Below, piece by piece: positions 1 through 14,500 of a stretch of 64,000 bases of DNA. Position 1 is the first letter of the stretch. The number at the start of each line of letters is the position of its first letter. Position numbers and translations under genes: made by a program. This DNA is from Arcuatula senhousia (taxonomy: Eukaryota > Mollusca > Bivalvia > Mytilida > Mytilidae): positions 9,251,501 through 9,315,500 of the forward strand of contig OZ020307.1 in the NCBI GenBank assembly GCA_963971305.1, read 5' to 3'. The notes beneath the pieces are model-generated. The model was not told the DNA's origin and made no database searches. It worked only from the letters and a program-made list of their open reading frames with translations.

Positions 1-1587
1 CAGTTAAAATGCTCAATTTTGACATTCCATGGGCAATAACTCCTCAAAGGAAAGGTCTAACAACGTTGACCCTGTTACAAATTTTGTAGATCTTGATACG
101 CTTAACAATATGCAATTTAAATTTCTCAAATATCTTGTATAGTTTTCAAGATATTGAGCTAAACAGGTGCAAAATTTGCAAAAAAAACACAATAAGGGCA
201 ATAACTCCTACATGGGTTGTTGGATTTTCTTCAAAATTTCAGAGCTGGTAGATCTTGAGGTGCTGATCACTTTTGTTCCCAATCAAAATTTTGAAATCTG
301 TCACCGTTTTAGAGTTATTTGCAAAAAACTGCCATTTACCCCTATGTTCTATTTTTAGCCACAGCTGCCATGTTTTATGACCAATCAAAAATCCCCACAT
401 CAGTTCTATACACCTAATGCTAATAAACAACTATACCAAGTTTGGTTCCATTTGGACTTAAAGTGTCAGAGGAGTTAACGTTTTCAATGTAATGAGGAAA
501 TGCAGTTAAAATGCTAAATTTTGACATTCTAAGGGCAATAACTCCTAAAAGGAAAGGTCCTACAACATTGACCCTATTACATATTTTGTAGATCTTGATG
601 TGCTTAACAATATGCAATTTAAATTTCTCAAATATCTAGTATAGTTTTCAAGATATTGAGCTAAACAGGTGCAAAATTTGCAAAAAATCCATAATAAGGG
701 CAATAACTCCTACATGGGTTGTTGGATTTTCTTCAAAATTTCAGAGCTGGTAGATCTTTAGGTGCTGATCACTTTTGTTCTCAATCAAAATTTTGAAATC
801 TGTCACCGTTTTAGAGTTATTTGCAAAAAACTGCCATTTACCTCTATGTTCTATTTTTAGCCACAGCGGCCATGTTATAAGACCAATCAAAAATCCCCAC
901 ATCAGTTCTATACACCAAATGCTAATAAACAACTATACTAAGTTTGGTTCCATTTGGACTTAAAGTGTCAGAGGAGTTAACGTTTTCAATGTAATGAGGA
1001 AATGCTGTTAAAATGCTAAATTTTTACGTTCTAAGGGCAATAACTCCTAAAAGGAAAGGTCCTACAACGTTGACCCTGTTACATATTTTGTAGATCTTGA
1101 TGTGCTTAACAATATGCAATTTAAATTTCTCAAATATCTAGTATAGCTTTCAAGATATTGAGCTTAACAGGTGCAAAATTTGCAAAAAATCCACAAAAAG
1201 GGCAATAACTCCTACATGGGTCGTTGGATTTTCTTCAAAATTTCAGGGTAGGTAGATCTTGAGGTGCTGATCACTTTTACCCTCTGCCAGAATTTTGATA
1301 TCTGTAGCCGTTTTTGAGTTATTTGCAAAAAACTGCATTTTACCCCTATGTTCTATTTTTAGCCGTGGCGGCCATGTTTTACGACGAATCAAAAATCCCC
1401 ACATCAGTTCTAAGCACCGAATGCTAATGAACAGCCATACCAAGTTTGGTTGCAATTGGACTTATGGTGTCAGAGGAGTTAACGTTTTAAAAAGTTTACG
1501 GACGACGGACGACGGACGACGGACGGACGACGGACGCCAAGTGATGACAATAGCTCACATGACCCTTCGGGTCAGGTGAGCTAAAAA
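1..1587 (+). repeat. HINE-like element, family A, copy 1 (left end outside window)
   Basis: Three core units with a period near 502 bp begin around 9, 511 and 1013; each carries phrases such as AGGGCAATAACTCC. The core is followed by a GGACGACGGACG block (about 1497-1535) and a terminal hairpin at 1553-1581 (GCTCACATGACCC, loop TTCG, GGGTCAGGTGAGC), then TAAAAA. There is no coding content; the open frames are by-products of the repeated core. The architecture (tandem core, GC-rich block, 3' hairpin, A-run) fits a Helentron-associated non-autonomous element, which is an inference. Confidence 0.6.
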
Positions 1588-1742
1588 GGACAATTTTGTG
1601 GATTCTTAGATTTGTGGCTCTAATGTCTGCAGCATACAGATCAATGTTTAATTTCCTTTTGTTGGGTATTAAATTTCGTGGGTGAAGGCCACCAACAAAA
1701 ACCATGGAAATTAATATCCCCATAATAATAATGTAACAACAG
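1588..1742. repeat. fragment of the TA-duplicating ~200-bp MITE family
   Basis: It matches the distal part of the MITE at 9927-10122 (GGACAATTTTGTGGATTCTTA, then a terminal ACAACAG followed by TA). The left part is missing where it abuts the preceding HINE-like element, so one of the two insertions truncated it or a deletion joined them. Confidence 0.5.
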
Positions 1743-1989
1743 TATGAACAGATGAGTAACTTGCAGCAGCAAGGGACACCCTCACATCAAAACTCAAACA
1801 TGGGGTTGCACTAAGTTGTGCTAAGAAAACCCCAACTAGACCATTAGATCTAAAACACATGCAGCCAGATGGACTTCATGATAGCAGGATAACCCCTCTT
1901 TTTTAAGTGGGGGTGTACATGTACTGGTTATCCTAAAACCTTTAAAAAATAAATTGTTTTTCAGCAAAAATTTTTAATATCCACAATAA
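1743..1989. other. spacer between family A copies, nothing recognised
   Basis: AT-rich sequence with no convincing exon, RNA gene or repeat. It ends in CACAATAAA directly before the next element. Confidence 0.4.
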
Positions 1990-3425
1990 ACAAGAGGCTC
2001 CCAGGAGCCTGAATCGCTCACCTGACATATGTGCCTGAAGTAAAGGTTATTAAGCAAAATCTATTTGATGTTGAAATGGTCATAAGATTAATAAGGGGGT
2101 CATCTGACAATATGGTGGATCTTAAGGTGCTGATCACTTTTGTTCTCAATCAAAATCTAAAAATTTTGAGTTATTTGCAAAAAATGCAGTTTAACCTAAT
2201 GTTCTATTTTTAGCCACAGCGGCCATGTTTTACAACCAATCAAAAATCCCCACAACAGTTCTATACACCTAATAATAATAAACAATAATACCAAGTTTGG
2301 TTCAAATTGGACTTAAAGTGTCAGAGGAGTTAACGTTTTCAATGTAATGAGGAAATGCAGTTAAAATGCTCCATTTTGACGTTCCAAGGGCAATAACTCC
2401 TCAAAGGAAAGGTCCTACAACGTTGACCATATTACATATTTTGTAGATCTTGATGCGCTTAACAATATGCAATTTAAATTTCTCAAATATCTAGTATAGT
2501 TTTCAAGATATTGAGCTAAACAGGTGCAAAATTTGCAAAAAATCCACAAAAAGGGCAATAACTCCTACATGGGTTGTTGGATTTTCTTCAAAATTTCAGA
2601 ACTGGTAGATCTTGAGATGCTGATCACTTTTGTTCCCAATCAAAATTTTGAAATCTGTCACCGTTTTAGAGTTATTTGCAAAAAAAATGCCATTTACCCC
2701 TATGTTCTATTTTTAGCAACAGCGGCCATGTTTTACGACCAATCAAAAATCCCCATATCATTTCTATACACCTAATGCTAATAAATAACTATACCAAGTT
2801 TGGTTCCATTTGGACTTAAAGTGTCAGGAGAGTTAACGTTTTCAATGTAATGAGGAAATGCTGTTAAAATGCTAAATTTTGACGTTCTAAGGGCAATAAC
2901 TCCTAAGAGGAAAGGTCCTACAACATTGACCCTATTACATATTTTGTAGATCTTGATGTGCTTAACAATATGCAACTGAAATTTCTCAAGTATCTAGTAT
3001 AGTTTTCAAGATATTGAGCTAAACAGGTGCAAAATTTGCAAAAAATCCACAAAAAGGGCAATAACTCCTACATGGGTTGTTGGATTTTCTTCAAAATTTC
3101 AGGGTAGGTAGATCTTGAGGTGCTGATCACTTTTACCCTGCCAGAATTTTGATATCTGTAGCCGTTTTTGAGTTATTTGCAAAAAACTGCATTTTACCCC
3201 TATGTTCTATTTTTAGCCATGGCAGACATGTTTTACAACGAATCAAAAATCCCCACATCAGTTCTAAGCACCAAATGCTAATAAATAACCATACCAAGTT
3301 TGGTTGCAATTGGACTTATGGTGTCAGTGGAGTTAACGGTTTAAAAAGTTTACGGACGACGGACGGACGACGGACGCCAAGTGATGACAATAGCTCACAT
3401 GACCCTTCGGTCAGGTGAGCTAAAA
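1990..3425 (+). repeat. HINE-like element, family A, copy 2 (complete)
   Basis: It begins CAAGAGGCTCCCAGGAGCC after an A-run, with the subterminal sequence GCTCACCTGA near 2015. Core units start around 2366 and 2868 (period about 502). A GGACGACGGACGG block precedes the hairpin at 3393-3420 (GCTCACATGACC / GGTCAGGTGAGC), then TAAAAA. The 5' subterminal GCTCACCTGA is the inverse of the 3' hairpin arm, as described for Helentron/HINE elements. Its two core units match copy 1 closely, which suggests recent activity or duplication. Confidence 0.65.
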
Positions 3426-3630
3426 ACAGATAGCAGCCCTAATGTGACCTATCCTGCACAAATACAATGCATTTAATTTGAAATTAAAACAACAATGACA
3501 ATGACTGCATCATACCATAATATGACCAAATTTTTTTGCGGTCGAAATAAAAATCCTATAAAGTTATCACAATCAACTAAATAAGTAACCCATGATCAAT
3601 GAAATTATTTAGGTAAAAATAAATAAAGAA

Positions 3631-4005
3631 AGAATGTGTCCATGGGACACGGATGCCCCCGCTGGCCTCAAATAAAAAGTCGAAGTCTGACAGGTCTGAA
3701 AGTCGCTTAGGACGCATAGTTTATCATACTTAACCATCCTACCAAGTTTCAAATCATTCCCATGTACGGTTTATGAGAAAAGCTTGACGGAAATTTTCAT
3801 GTCGATTTTGGAATCGATCCAGCCCCAAACAGGAAGTAGATGTCCGACAGGTCTAAAATTCGCTTAGGACGAATAGTTTGTCATACTGAACCATCCTACC
3901 AAGTTTCAAGTTATTCCCATTTACAGTTTCTGAGAAAAGCTTGAGGGAAATTAGTACGGACGGACATGAGTAAAACTGAACCTTAAATGCTATATAATTA
4001 TTTAC
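3631..4005 (+). repeat. HINE-like element, family B, 3'-truncated
   Basis: It starts near GTGTCCATGGGACACGG and contains two roughly 175-bp core units (AGTTTGTCATACTGAACCAT-like phrases at about 3718 and 3880). It ends at an ACGGACGGACATGAG block with no hairpin. Same style as the neighbouring elements, but the 3' end is missing. Confidence 0.45.
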
Positions 4006-4452
4006 TCTAATGGCTATGAGTGATTGATTAATAAAATCACATCAACTGCCGAAACATCTAAACGAAAACTCAAAATAAAACATGTTTAAAAAGAGCACAC
4101 AACAAATTCACAACATGCATAAAACTTAAAATTGAGCATTTAATCACTGAAATAATACACACAAAACACAAAACAGAAAGTTGTAAGCCTTGAAAACAAC
4201 AACAAACTGTAAAACTGACATGTGATGACTTACTGATTTCTCCTCTACAATTGTCATGATTTAAAAAAATATGTGGAATTGTTATATCTAGCAATGGTAG
4301 TACATGTAAAATATTATGTTTGAAGTACATGTAAGAGAATCTAGTCTGTTTTTATGTTAATATGTTGCTTAGTTTTTCTATAAATGTCTTCGAAAAATTT
4401 TGCTTAAATAAACCAAATATTTGTAACAGATTTACAAATCATATGGGGAATG

Positions 4453-4545
4453 CTGGCTGTTTTCCATTGTGATTTTTCAAATTGCCGTTTCTTTAATATT
4501 GGTTGTGTTGCATACACTTATTCCACATCTCTTCATCGTAAAATT
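4453..4545 (-). repeat. dispersed repeat R (fragment), fringe intron or downstream
   Basis: Inverse copy of the segment at 25590-25680 (ATTCCACATCTCTTCATC against GATGTGGAATAAG). The same family occurs at about 10440-10808 and 28278-28367. Confidence 0.5.
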
Positions 4546-4674
4546 ACATTTCTGTATGTATATTTATCACTTGCAGATTTCAATCTCTGTGTTACAGTCT
4601 TGCACTTTTGAATTCCTAAACAATATTTTTTTGAATACATACTGTAGAATAGTACTTCTACAAGCTATTACTAC

Positions 4675-5526
4675 CTGAAGATCAGATGTATACATACTAA
4701 TGATATATCCTACAGTACAATCGTCTGGTAGTCTGATGAAATCTCCCGCTGTCTGAATTCTACCTCCACTGTAAAAACATAACGTCAAATATATTAAGTA
4801 ATACAATTTCCAAAGAACATGATACCCCAACTCCAAACATGGAAAAGTAATCTTTATAAATGAAAATCTGACAAAGGACAGTTGGATGAAAAAAAAAACA
4901 AGCAAAAGAACCAAAACACAATACGCCTTTCTACTTTTGTAATTGGTATTTTGTTAGAGTTTAGGTATTGAAACTCAAAATCTCAAATGAGTTAAAAAAA
5001 AATAGGGCATGTAATGGGACATTAAATGATACCCCGCCATGATATATCAAAAGTCGCTAATCTCAAAAACTATTTTTCAGATCATGCCGGAAATTGATCT
5101 TTACCTGTATTTAATTGTACTAAACAGCTGTGCGAAATATCATTCAAATCCCATGACGTGTTTTCAAGTTATCAGTCAGAAACTAAAAATTTCATGAAAT
5201 TTGATTTTTCAAAGTCGCCTATCTCGAAAACTATTTTTTGGATCATGCTGGAAATCGAACTTGACCTATATTTTATTGTACTTAACAGCTGTGCAAAATA
5301 TCATTCAAATCCTTTGACGCGTTTTCAAGTTATTGGTCGGAAACCTTCGGGGGACGGACAGACGGACGGACGGACACTGAAAAAACTGAGGGTATAACAT
5401 AATACCCTGCCACTTCGTGTGGTGGGGTATAAAAACGTACACAGCCTCGGGTTCCATCAGTTCAGCCAACCTACGACTAATACAGAATCCAGCACCACCA
5501 GTGGCAAACCAGAAAGCTAGCTTTAG
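4675..5526 (-). CDS. fng: fringe exons 6 and 7 with intervening intron
   Basis: Exon 6 (5526-5441) encodes LKLAFWFATGGAGFCISRR; its donor is GCTGT|GTACGT. Exon 7 (4768-4675) encodes GGRIQTAGDFIRLPDDCTVG and ends CTTCAG|GTAGTA, phase 0. The intron (4769-5440) is largely occupied by a HINE-like element that stops 8 bp from the exon 6 donor. Confidence 0.9.
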
Positions 5527-8500
5527 CTGAAATTTAAAAAAAAACAGATGATAAGGAGCAAAGAAGGATTACAATGTAGAAATATTTATGTAAAGTTCTA
5601 AATTTTTTTTTATCGTGAAAATTGTCATTCAAGAAATTTAGTGATACCTTGAATTTTTATAATTTTACAATGAATGAATTTATGGTTTTGAATTATTCAC
5701 ATAACATCATGAACATTTTATTGAGAGGTGAGTATTTGTTTTCAAATATGTTTTTTTTTTTTTGAACAGCTTCAATGTTTTCAATGTATTGTCAGATTAA
5801 ATTTTTAGGTTCATCCTCCTTCAATCTTTTTACTACATGCATGTACATGTATGTCTACCTGGTTTTTTAAAGCATATCCTCAAAGTATTTACTGTACGTA
5901 CTTCTATAAAATGCTGTTCTCTAGTTAAGATGACCAGTTTCAAATATAGTCATGTATCAAATATCAACTGGCTAATCACTAAATCAGATGTTAACTTTAA
6001 TACAATCTTTTGCAGAAGATGTGTTGTGATGTTGATCCATATAAATTTACCCCTGGGTTTGCTCTGTCCTGTACTTCTATAGGGTGACTTATACTGGGAC
6101 GTCCCAAGTACCAGGTCTCATTGTGGGAGTAGTTCTGCAGGAACTTTACTAAGGCAGGAACATTCACATAGTTATCATCATCCACATGGCAGAACCACCT
6201 AAAGCAAAAGAATGGCAAAATGATTGTAAAAGATATCAGATGATATAATCCTGATTAAGTGTAACTCACCATTCTTTTAAAATGAATGTATAAACAAGAA
6301 ACAGTCCTTATTTTCCTGGTACAATGTACCTGTAATAGTCCAACCTTATCATGCTAATGGAAGGTTTTCAGATTGATTATGCCTGTAATGTATTAGGCAT
6401 GCCCTCTTTTGTATATTTTTTTTAGAAATGGATATGCTTCTGATGGATTTCATTATGAATATCATAAAAATAAATCATACACTTAAGAATTAACTGTAAT
6501 TAATCTTCGGTTTATTGAACCATAAACTTAATTTTTCGTGGTGCACATTGAATAATCCGCGAAGCGGATTATGTTAAATGTGCACCACGAAAAATTCAGT
6601 TTATGGTTCTATAAACCAAAAATTTATTGCAGTTAATTCTTATAAATAAATTTTAAAATACATTCCGCGTAAAAAAATTGAAATTAAATTTTTAGTCAAA
6701 CATATTTTAAAATCAGTTAATCAATCTAGCGCATTAATATTTTCGCCTATCAATCAAAAAGCACGCGGAGTCCGTGCAACTGCAAAGTCAAAATTCTGTA
6801 GGTTGTATTCCGGTTTAATCTGGATTTGACATTTAGATTTTGGGCTTTAATTGCACGATAAAAAATATCCAATTTTCTCAAAAGTTCATGAGAATATTTT
6901 TCTTTCAACGTAAATGCAACTAGTATTTTTTTAATTATTATTATATCTTTGGTTAACATGGTTAAGAGGGAATTTTTCCAAATGATAATGTTGTGTATTC
7001 GATGTACTTTTAAGATTCGGAAACCGGTTAAACTGGTTTGACAGAAGATTCATTTGGGCGGAGTTTCCCATCAATTATCAACCAGTTATATTTTTAGTGG
7101 GCGTATATTAAAAGCTGTATAAACCAATCGAATTTGTTGCATGTTTTTTTGGTTCATTGGAAAATGGTCTAAATTTCTGAACAACGCAAAAGACACTAAA
7201 AATACTCTTAAATTTATTTATTAGAATTTATCCAAGACACAATTGCCCTTCCTCACAACATTTGGCACTATACATTGCTATATGCCCCCTTCTTTTGTAG
7301 ATAGGGCATAAAACACAAACTTTAATGTTCACCAAAATGCTAAGGTTTGACTTAAGCATGCTTAAGGTAACTTATAAGAAATTGCTAAACGATAAACTAG
7401 CCTTTAACTGGGCACAACTTCTCAAAGAATAGTTTTTAAATTATTGAGAAATAAAAACTACTGTATTAGACCTATAGACTAATGTTATTTTAAATCTGAA
7501 ATACAATGGACTTGATGTTACTAGCCTAAACAGCATTTTGGGAGAATTAAATTTAAAACATTTCAATGTCATGACTGTCAAGTTTTGATGAGCCATTCAC
7601 ATGAGATTTGCAAAAAATTGAAAAATCAAAGAAATTTGCTGCCATATTGAGGACTAAATGCATTAGTCTCAAGTGACTTGCATGAAGCCTGACAGGTTTG
7701 CAATGTCAATAAATCATAAAACTTCAAGTAATATTCATGATATTTGTGTAAATTCATTATTCTTATTTCATATCATTTACCTTTTGTTGGATGACATGAA
7801 GGCATCATACTCTCTGTTCATTTTACAGCACAATCCAGATCTGTAAAAAAACAACAAGACTAAAAATCTGTCAGTCAAAAATGACCAGATTTCATTAAAC
7901 AGAAAGTGGGTGAGCCACAGACATGAAATCTAATCCCACATTATGAGACCCCATCCTTATACTGTATACCAAATATCAAGTGGCTGTGATACATGTAAGT
8001 ACAATGTAGTAGCTGAGAAAACTGTTAATAAAATTTCTTCCCTGCATGCAGCTGACCCACCTACCACCAAACATTCACCATTTTATAACCCGTATTTTTA
8101 CACCATGATATCAGGCCAATAATGATACAACAGGAACATGTGATAAACACGACAAAGAGAGAGAATGTTTTTTTTACATATAGTAAGTACATGTATCTAT
8201 ACACAAAACAACAATGTTTTCCTAGTATGGTTCAGGTGAACTTCTAAACATAAAAGTACATGTACATATGTGAATTTAATACGTCTTAAGTTTGCTTTTG
8301 GTATTAAAATCATTTTTTACTTATGCATCTTCAATGGATTTATTACATATTTTAACATAAAAGAGGATATAAATGACCATAAAAAATATCTTTTATTGCT
8401 AGTGCAAAAAAAAACCAATCCAATTTTCCCAATAATCATAATTTGAATGTTTGTGAAATTATGAAATACTCATTAAGATGTACTTTTAAGATGACAACCT

Positions 8501-11500
8501 AGTCATAAGTCAGTGATTGAAATAAACTTGTAACAGGAGAAACAATTCATTTAAAATCAAATCAGCAAGCATTATGTGACACCTGAACAAATACTGAATA
8601 ATATGATGAAATTATTTTCAAATATTACATGCTTTCAAAGAAACCCCTTTATGCTACTATCTGCTTTATAATAAGCTTTAAATTTACATTTAAGTGTTAA
8701 CATGATTAAGAAAACGCTTTTTCCTTATACATTTACATTTTATCGCCCACAAATGTTAAATGGTTAAATGCAAATTACAATGCAAATAATGATTAGAATA
8801 TAATGGTTATCACTTGTACAATATACTTGAACTTTGTGGACCAGAGTGCATTACATCAGTAAAAACATAAGGCTTTACATACAATTCTCATTGTTTCTTG
8901 TAAAACAAGGTAGAAAATCTGGTTGTTTTAGACCATAATTATGTATACTTGAAATAAGGCATATGTATTCCATTTCTGACTTGACTACTATGACCAATTA
9001 AAATAGGAATAGATTATCATGATAATAGTCATGATAGTTTATATTTTAAAATGCTAGGGAAAGCCTCATAAGACACCCTAGTATGTACATGATGTAATTA
9101 CATTTATTTCAACTTCTTCAAACATAAGCATGATTAGAGAAAATAATTTCACATATATTTTTATTTTTATACCTGTAATGAGTTCCAGAACAGTTTGTTG
9201 GGAAGAAATGGTCCGCTATAAAGAAAAACAGAGAAATAATTATCGTGGAGTGCAATGTATAAAGCATTCAAAATACATTTTTGGTCTTATTATTATCATG
9301 GCAGGGGAATACAAACCTAAGCTGTACAGTACAAATGATAAATGCATTTCCATGTAATTAGACTTTGTGTACATAAGAAAATTAATCCTTTACTTAAATT
9401 GAGTAATGCAAATAGACAAATTCTTTAAGTATCATAAAATACAAAAAATATAAATGCTGAATCAATTGCTGAGGTGTGTAGAATGGTAGCAGTTATAAAT
9501 CTGCTGAAATTGCAGATTTAATCATGTTAAAATGAGTCACCAAGTCACTACATGCACTGAGGCAGAATTTTTGGTCTAGTTTACACAATTTATTGAAATT
9601 TCAGCACATTAAACATTGCTTTAATGGGTTTTAAAGTAGGTGAGTCTTGACCTGAAATTTATTATAGAAGTTGTATTTCTTGAAGCAATGTCTACTGCAT
9701 GGCCCTACAATCCCTGTAAGATATGTGTACTTGGAAGATTAGGTTCATGATGCTCATTAATTTAAAAGCTGCGAAACTAAATGTATGAATGTTTATGTAA
9801 GATTATCTGATTTAACTGCATTAAACATGTTAAAATCAACTTGATGCATTCAAAAATTAACATGACAAATGGCAAGATATCTGTCCCATCTTATTTTTTA
9901 TGATAAGTTATGCAAAAAAGAAAATACTGTGGATTCATTTATTTTCGTGGGTACAAATTTTCATGGTTTGATGAAAAAGGACCATTTTGTGGATTCTTAA
10001 ATTCGTGGTTCTGAAGTCTGAAGCATACACACCAATGTTAAATTTTCTTTTTCGTGGGTCAACCTAGGCTACCCATGAAAACCACAAAAATTGATACCCC
10101 ACGAATAATAATGAAACCACAGTACATACATGTATAAAGTTGTAACCAAACATTTTGTATTTACAATTACTAGCCATGCATCAATGGCATTCAATGCATA
10201 TATTACATGTAATGAACAGCAATGAAATATACATGACATATAGAAAATGTTTGTATAAAAACAAAACCTTCTAATCTATTCAAATACATATTCTTAGCTA
10301 GCTGTCAGTAACTGCAAGTGTTCACAAGAGAGTTCCTTTACGTCTCATTGTTCTTGTATAGTACTCTTGTCTCAGGTTCTCTCTTGGTGAATTTAACCTT
10401 TATTGATTTGGTTTTTAAAGGGTGTTATTTTTTGTGCTTTGTACAAGATTAACAATATGGGGAACATTGGGCCAAAAAAACCTAGTTTAACCCCACCACA
10501 TTTTATATGTGCCTGTCCTAACTCTAAGCCAGGAATCCTTGTCAAAGCTTTAGTTTGTCCCTGTCAACTACAGTATCTGTTTTTTGTTCTGTGTCAAGAA
10601 ATGGGTCTTTCGTTGATAATCTAGGGGTTTGTTTGAAACTAATGTATTGTATTTTTAGTCTTGGGCCAATGCAAGACTGCGAGCAGTGACCTCTGGTCAT
10701 GTTGAAGCCTTTTGGCTGTTTTCCATTTGTGATTTTTTAAATTGCCTTTTCTTTTATGTTGGTTGTGTCGCGTAAACTCATTCCACATCTCTTCATCATC
10801 TATTCTGATACATACCAGGAAAATTTGCTGGAGCCAGCTGGTCACTATCTGTGAAAATGTAGGTCTGAAAAAAAATCAAAACAAAAAATTCTCAGACCAT
10901 AGCGCATAGACCTAGACCATAAACATGATAAAGACTAATCTCAAAAATATTAGTCTGTGAAAATGTAGAATTTTAAATAAAAGATAAAGCTAAAACATGT
11001 CAAAGATATGGTGTAAAAATGCATAAAACAAATCACAATATAAGGAAGAAAAACAAAGCAAAGGAACAATGCTCACATGTACAATTATCTTTCACCCATA
11101 AGTCGCAGGAAAGTGTTTCATAATCAGTCTAAGAAATTAGGATTTGAGATTGCCCAAATCCTTGATTTTTAGTTTACAGATGTACATGATGACGTATGTT
11201 CTATTATAATCCAATACAAAATTCCTCTGGATTTCACTTGAGTAAAAGGATTTTTACTGGCCAGGGGTAAGCTGGCCAGTGCTAATTTCGCAGACTGCAT
11301 AATTAGATTGCCTGGAAGGCAAGCTTGCATTTCTAAAATATAATTAAAATGAACCATATAAAGAATTTTCCATTTTTTTAACTTTTTTCTGAAAAAAACC
11401 TGTTGCCATGGTAACCAGATTTTATAACTAAGTAAATGTATTTTGGGGATGCAAGGTTGTAGGACTTTTATTTCTATTTAACATACCAAAAATTCAGCCT

Positions 11501-14500
11501 TGAGAAAGCATCAACAACAAAGATATGAACCTTTAAAAACAGTAACCTATATTTAACAAAACTTCTAAAACCAATTCAGCAATGAGTGATTTTTAGGCAA
11601 AAAACAAACCAGCATAGCAAGGGTTAATACATGTCTTTAGAATTTAAAAAAATATTAGATTGCCCCGAATGACCTTTATAATAGTACAATGTAGGTTGCC
11701 CATGAGCCAATCTAATAAAATCAGCTGTTTAATCTCTTCTCTTAGTTAATTAGATTAAATTGATTTTAATTAGATTCCCTCTGAGCAACAATTTTTTCCA
11801 ACTTTGGATAAGCTTAGGTTGGTGCCTAGCTCCAATTTGAACTACATGTACATTATGCACATGTGTAGTATACGTAAATGTTTTCAATAACAATAAACCT
11901 GCTTTATTCTTGTTAGTTACATGTATCAATTACTGCAGTGTGATCAACAAAATAACATCTCATCTGGTATAGAGATCTCATACAACATTTGTACAATACC
12001 CAGCTTTCAATTTCTATTACAATTGATCAATTACATTGAAACAGTTGACAAATCATGTATAATGAAAAGGGATCAAAGACAGAAATCAGAGGGGGATCCA
12101 GAGATTCTGAAAAGAGGGGGCCCACTGACTGGCCTAAGAGGGGGCCTGCTTTGGTCACGCTTCAATGATTTCCTATATATTCAACTAAATTTTTCCGCCA
12201 AAAGGGGGGGGGCCGCCGCCAAAAGGGGGGGCCCGGGCCCCCCTGGATCCGCCTATGGAAATGGACAGATTTTGTTAATCAAGAAGTAGATGAGTAAGAC
12301 TAGAGACCTGAAATCAAATCCCACATTTTGGGAGCCCATATTGATGTTGCATACCATTTATAATGAGGCTGTGGTTAGAAGTTGCTGAGAAAATTGTTAC
12401 AAAAATATTTTCCTTGCCCGCATGCCTGCGGAAAGCTCAACATACACCATTTTTTAACTCCGGCCAAAATGGATGATTTTATTTTTATAGGATTTGGCAT
12501 AAGAAAATACAATGCTATGTACATACAATCCGTCCAATTTAATTATGGACTTTCGATTGTAGGGTGATGTAAGTGATGCTTGCAAACACAACAATGAAAA
12601 TTTACGTCGTTACGAACAAGCCAATCATTCACAAAAACCACAAATCGTCACATTGGCAAAACCCAATGTTAAAAATAGTAAACATTATCGTAGAAAGTTA
12701 ATTGAGTTGATTGGCCAGGGTTCTCCATCTTTTCAAAATGATGGAAGTCCCAGGACCCCCTATAAAAACAACTTGAGAGTCCTCAGGACAAAATGAAGAG
12801 TCCCTTAAATATTATTGGAAGTCCTATAAAAATAGATAATTAAATTTTTCTTTATATTGTAATGATAGTCTTTTATTGCCTCATTAGTGAGTCCCGTATG
12901 AGCCATGGTTAATCCATCTTTATTCGACCAATCAACACAGTGTTTGTTTAAGAATAAAAATAAATTGTCTTTTCACACCTAATTAATAAAGCAATTATCC
13001 AGTGCAATTATTAGTTCTTCTAAAGAATTCTTTTCTTTCGTTTTCCAAAAGTTTATTGTTGACTTCTATTTTTAAACCAGTCCACGTGAACAAAAGGGAT
13101 GTGCTTGTTTACGCAATTCAGCAAACACGGGTTAAGTTTGTTTTTGAAAACCCAATTTAGTACACATTTTACATAATTGTTTTCTTTTCTTTCACTAGTT
13201 TGGTAAGATATGATTAATATCCTTTTGAAGATATTTTATATCCTTGTGTACACCTATGAATCAAATAAATAAGATTACGATTCTTGGACATTCCGGTTTT
13301 TCATAATAAAGCACGACCAGATTATGTTAATGAGGCAAAAGTAAAAATAACATGTTCCCATTAATTTAGACACCTAATTGCCACTGATCAACAATTTATT
13401 GGCCATTAATGATTGCACTGTGTTTACACACAGTAACTTAACTGGCTGGGGGTCAATGTTTGAACAACTATTAAATTAACACATAAAAGGTGACAACAGC
13501 TTGGGAGAAATGGATCGTTAATTGCGAAGTAGCCTTGGTTTTATTAATCCCATTTGTACTTCCTCTTTAATAAAAGATTAACGCCCTGTACAAAGCAAGA
13601 GTCCCCAGGACGTTTACTAATCCTAATCAAGCGTCCAAAATGATATAAAATCGGATTTGCTGCGTCCTGGACTCGGGAGCTCGGGTCCTGGAGAACCCTG
13701 TTGGCTGATTACTAACTTAAAGATACTTTTAAAAATCATGTGGTTTTGCATAAAGGCATTTTTGGACCTGATGAATGGGTCGTGCGAACATTAAATCTGA
13801 TTGGATATTGATGAATGGTCTGACTAACGTTGCACACAGCTTCCATCTGATTGGGGTTTCCTACTGTGACGATTTGCTGTCTTTGTTACCAATTGGCTTG
13901 TTCAGGACGATGCAAATTTTTATTGTTGTGTCAATCGAAAGTCCATAGTTAAATCGGACGGGTTGTATATGATGAGGACATATAAGTGGGCTGAATAGTC
14001 TCTATCTTATTGGTACATTACAATATTACTGTATCAAAAATGAAAAAAATGGGTCAAAGACAGAAATGGCCAGATTTTATTGAACAGGAAGAAGATGAGC
14101 AACAGACCTAAAATTGAATCCCACGTTATGGGACCCCATCCTGATGATGTATATCAAATATCAAAAGGCTGTGATAAGTACAATGTAATTGCTGAGAAAA
14201 CTGTTACGAAAAATTTCTTCACGGCCCGCACGCTGCCTGCCATTCACCATTTTATAACTTGGATTTTTCACTCTGTGAAATCTGACCAAAAATGAATTTA
14301 TGTACATGTCATGCATGTACTGATCAGAGAGCAAGTCTTGCAATTATTTCTTTCAAAAGACCAACCATTTGACTTAAAAGGGGGGGGGGCTTGGCTTTTT
14401 CCACACAAAAAAAAATTTAAAAATGATTTTTGATGAAAAAATATTTTGGCAGCAGAGGGTAAGAAATTACTATTCTGAAGAAGAATATATAGCTGCTACA

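Noticed and set aside
1295..1579. 94-codon frame and similar frames in 1-3420
   Set aside because: They recur in every unit of the HINE-like core, change frame between units and show no protein similarity.
3421..4674. Search for the missing fringe C-terminal exon
   Set aside because: No FHSH-type or downstream conserved motif found on the minus strand; only repeats and AT-rich sequence.
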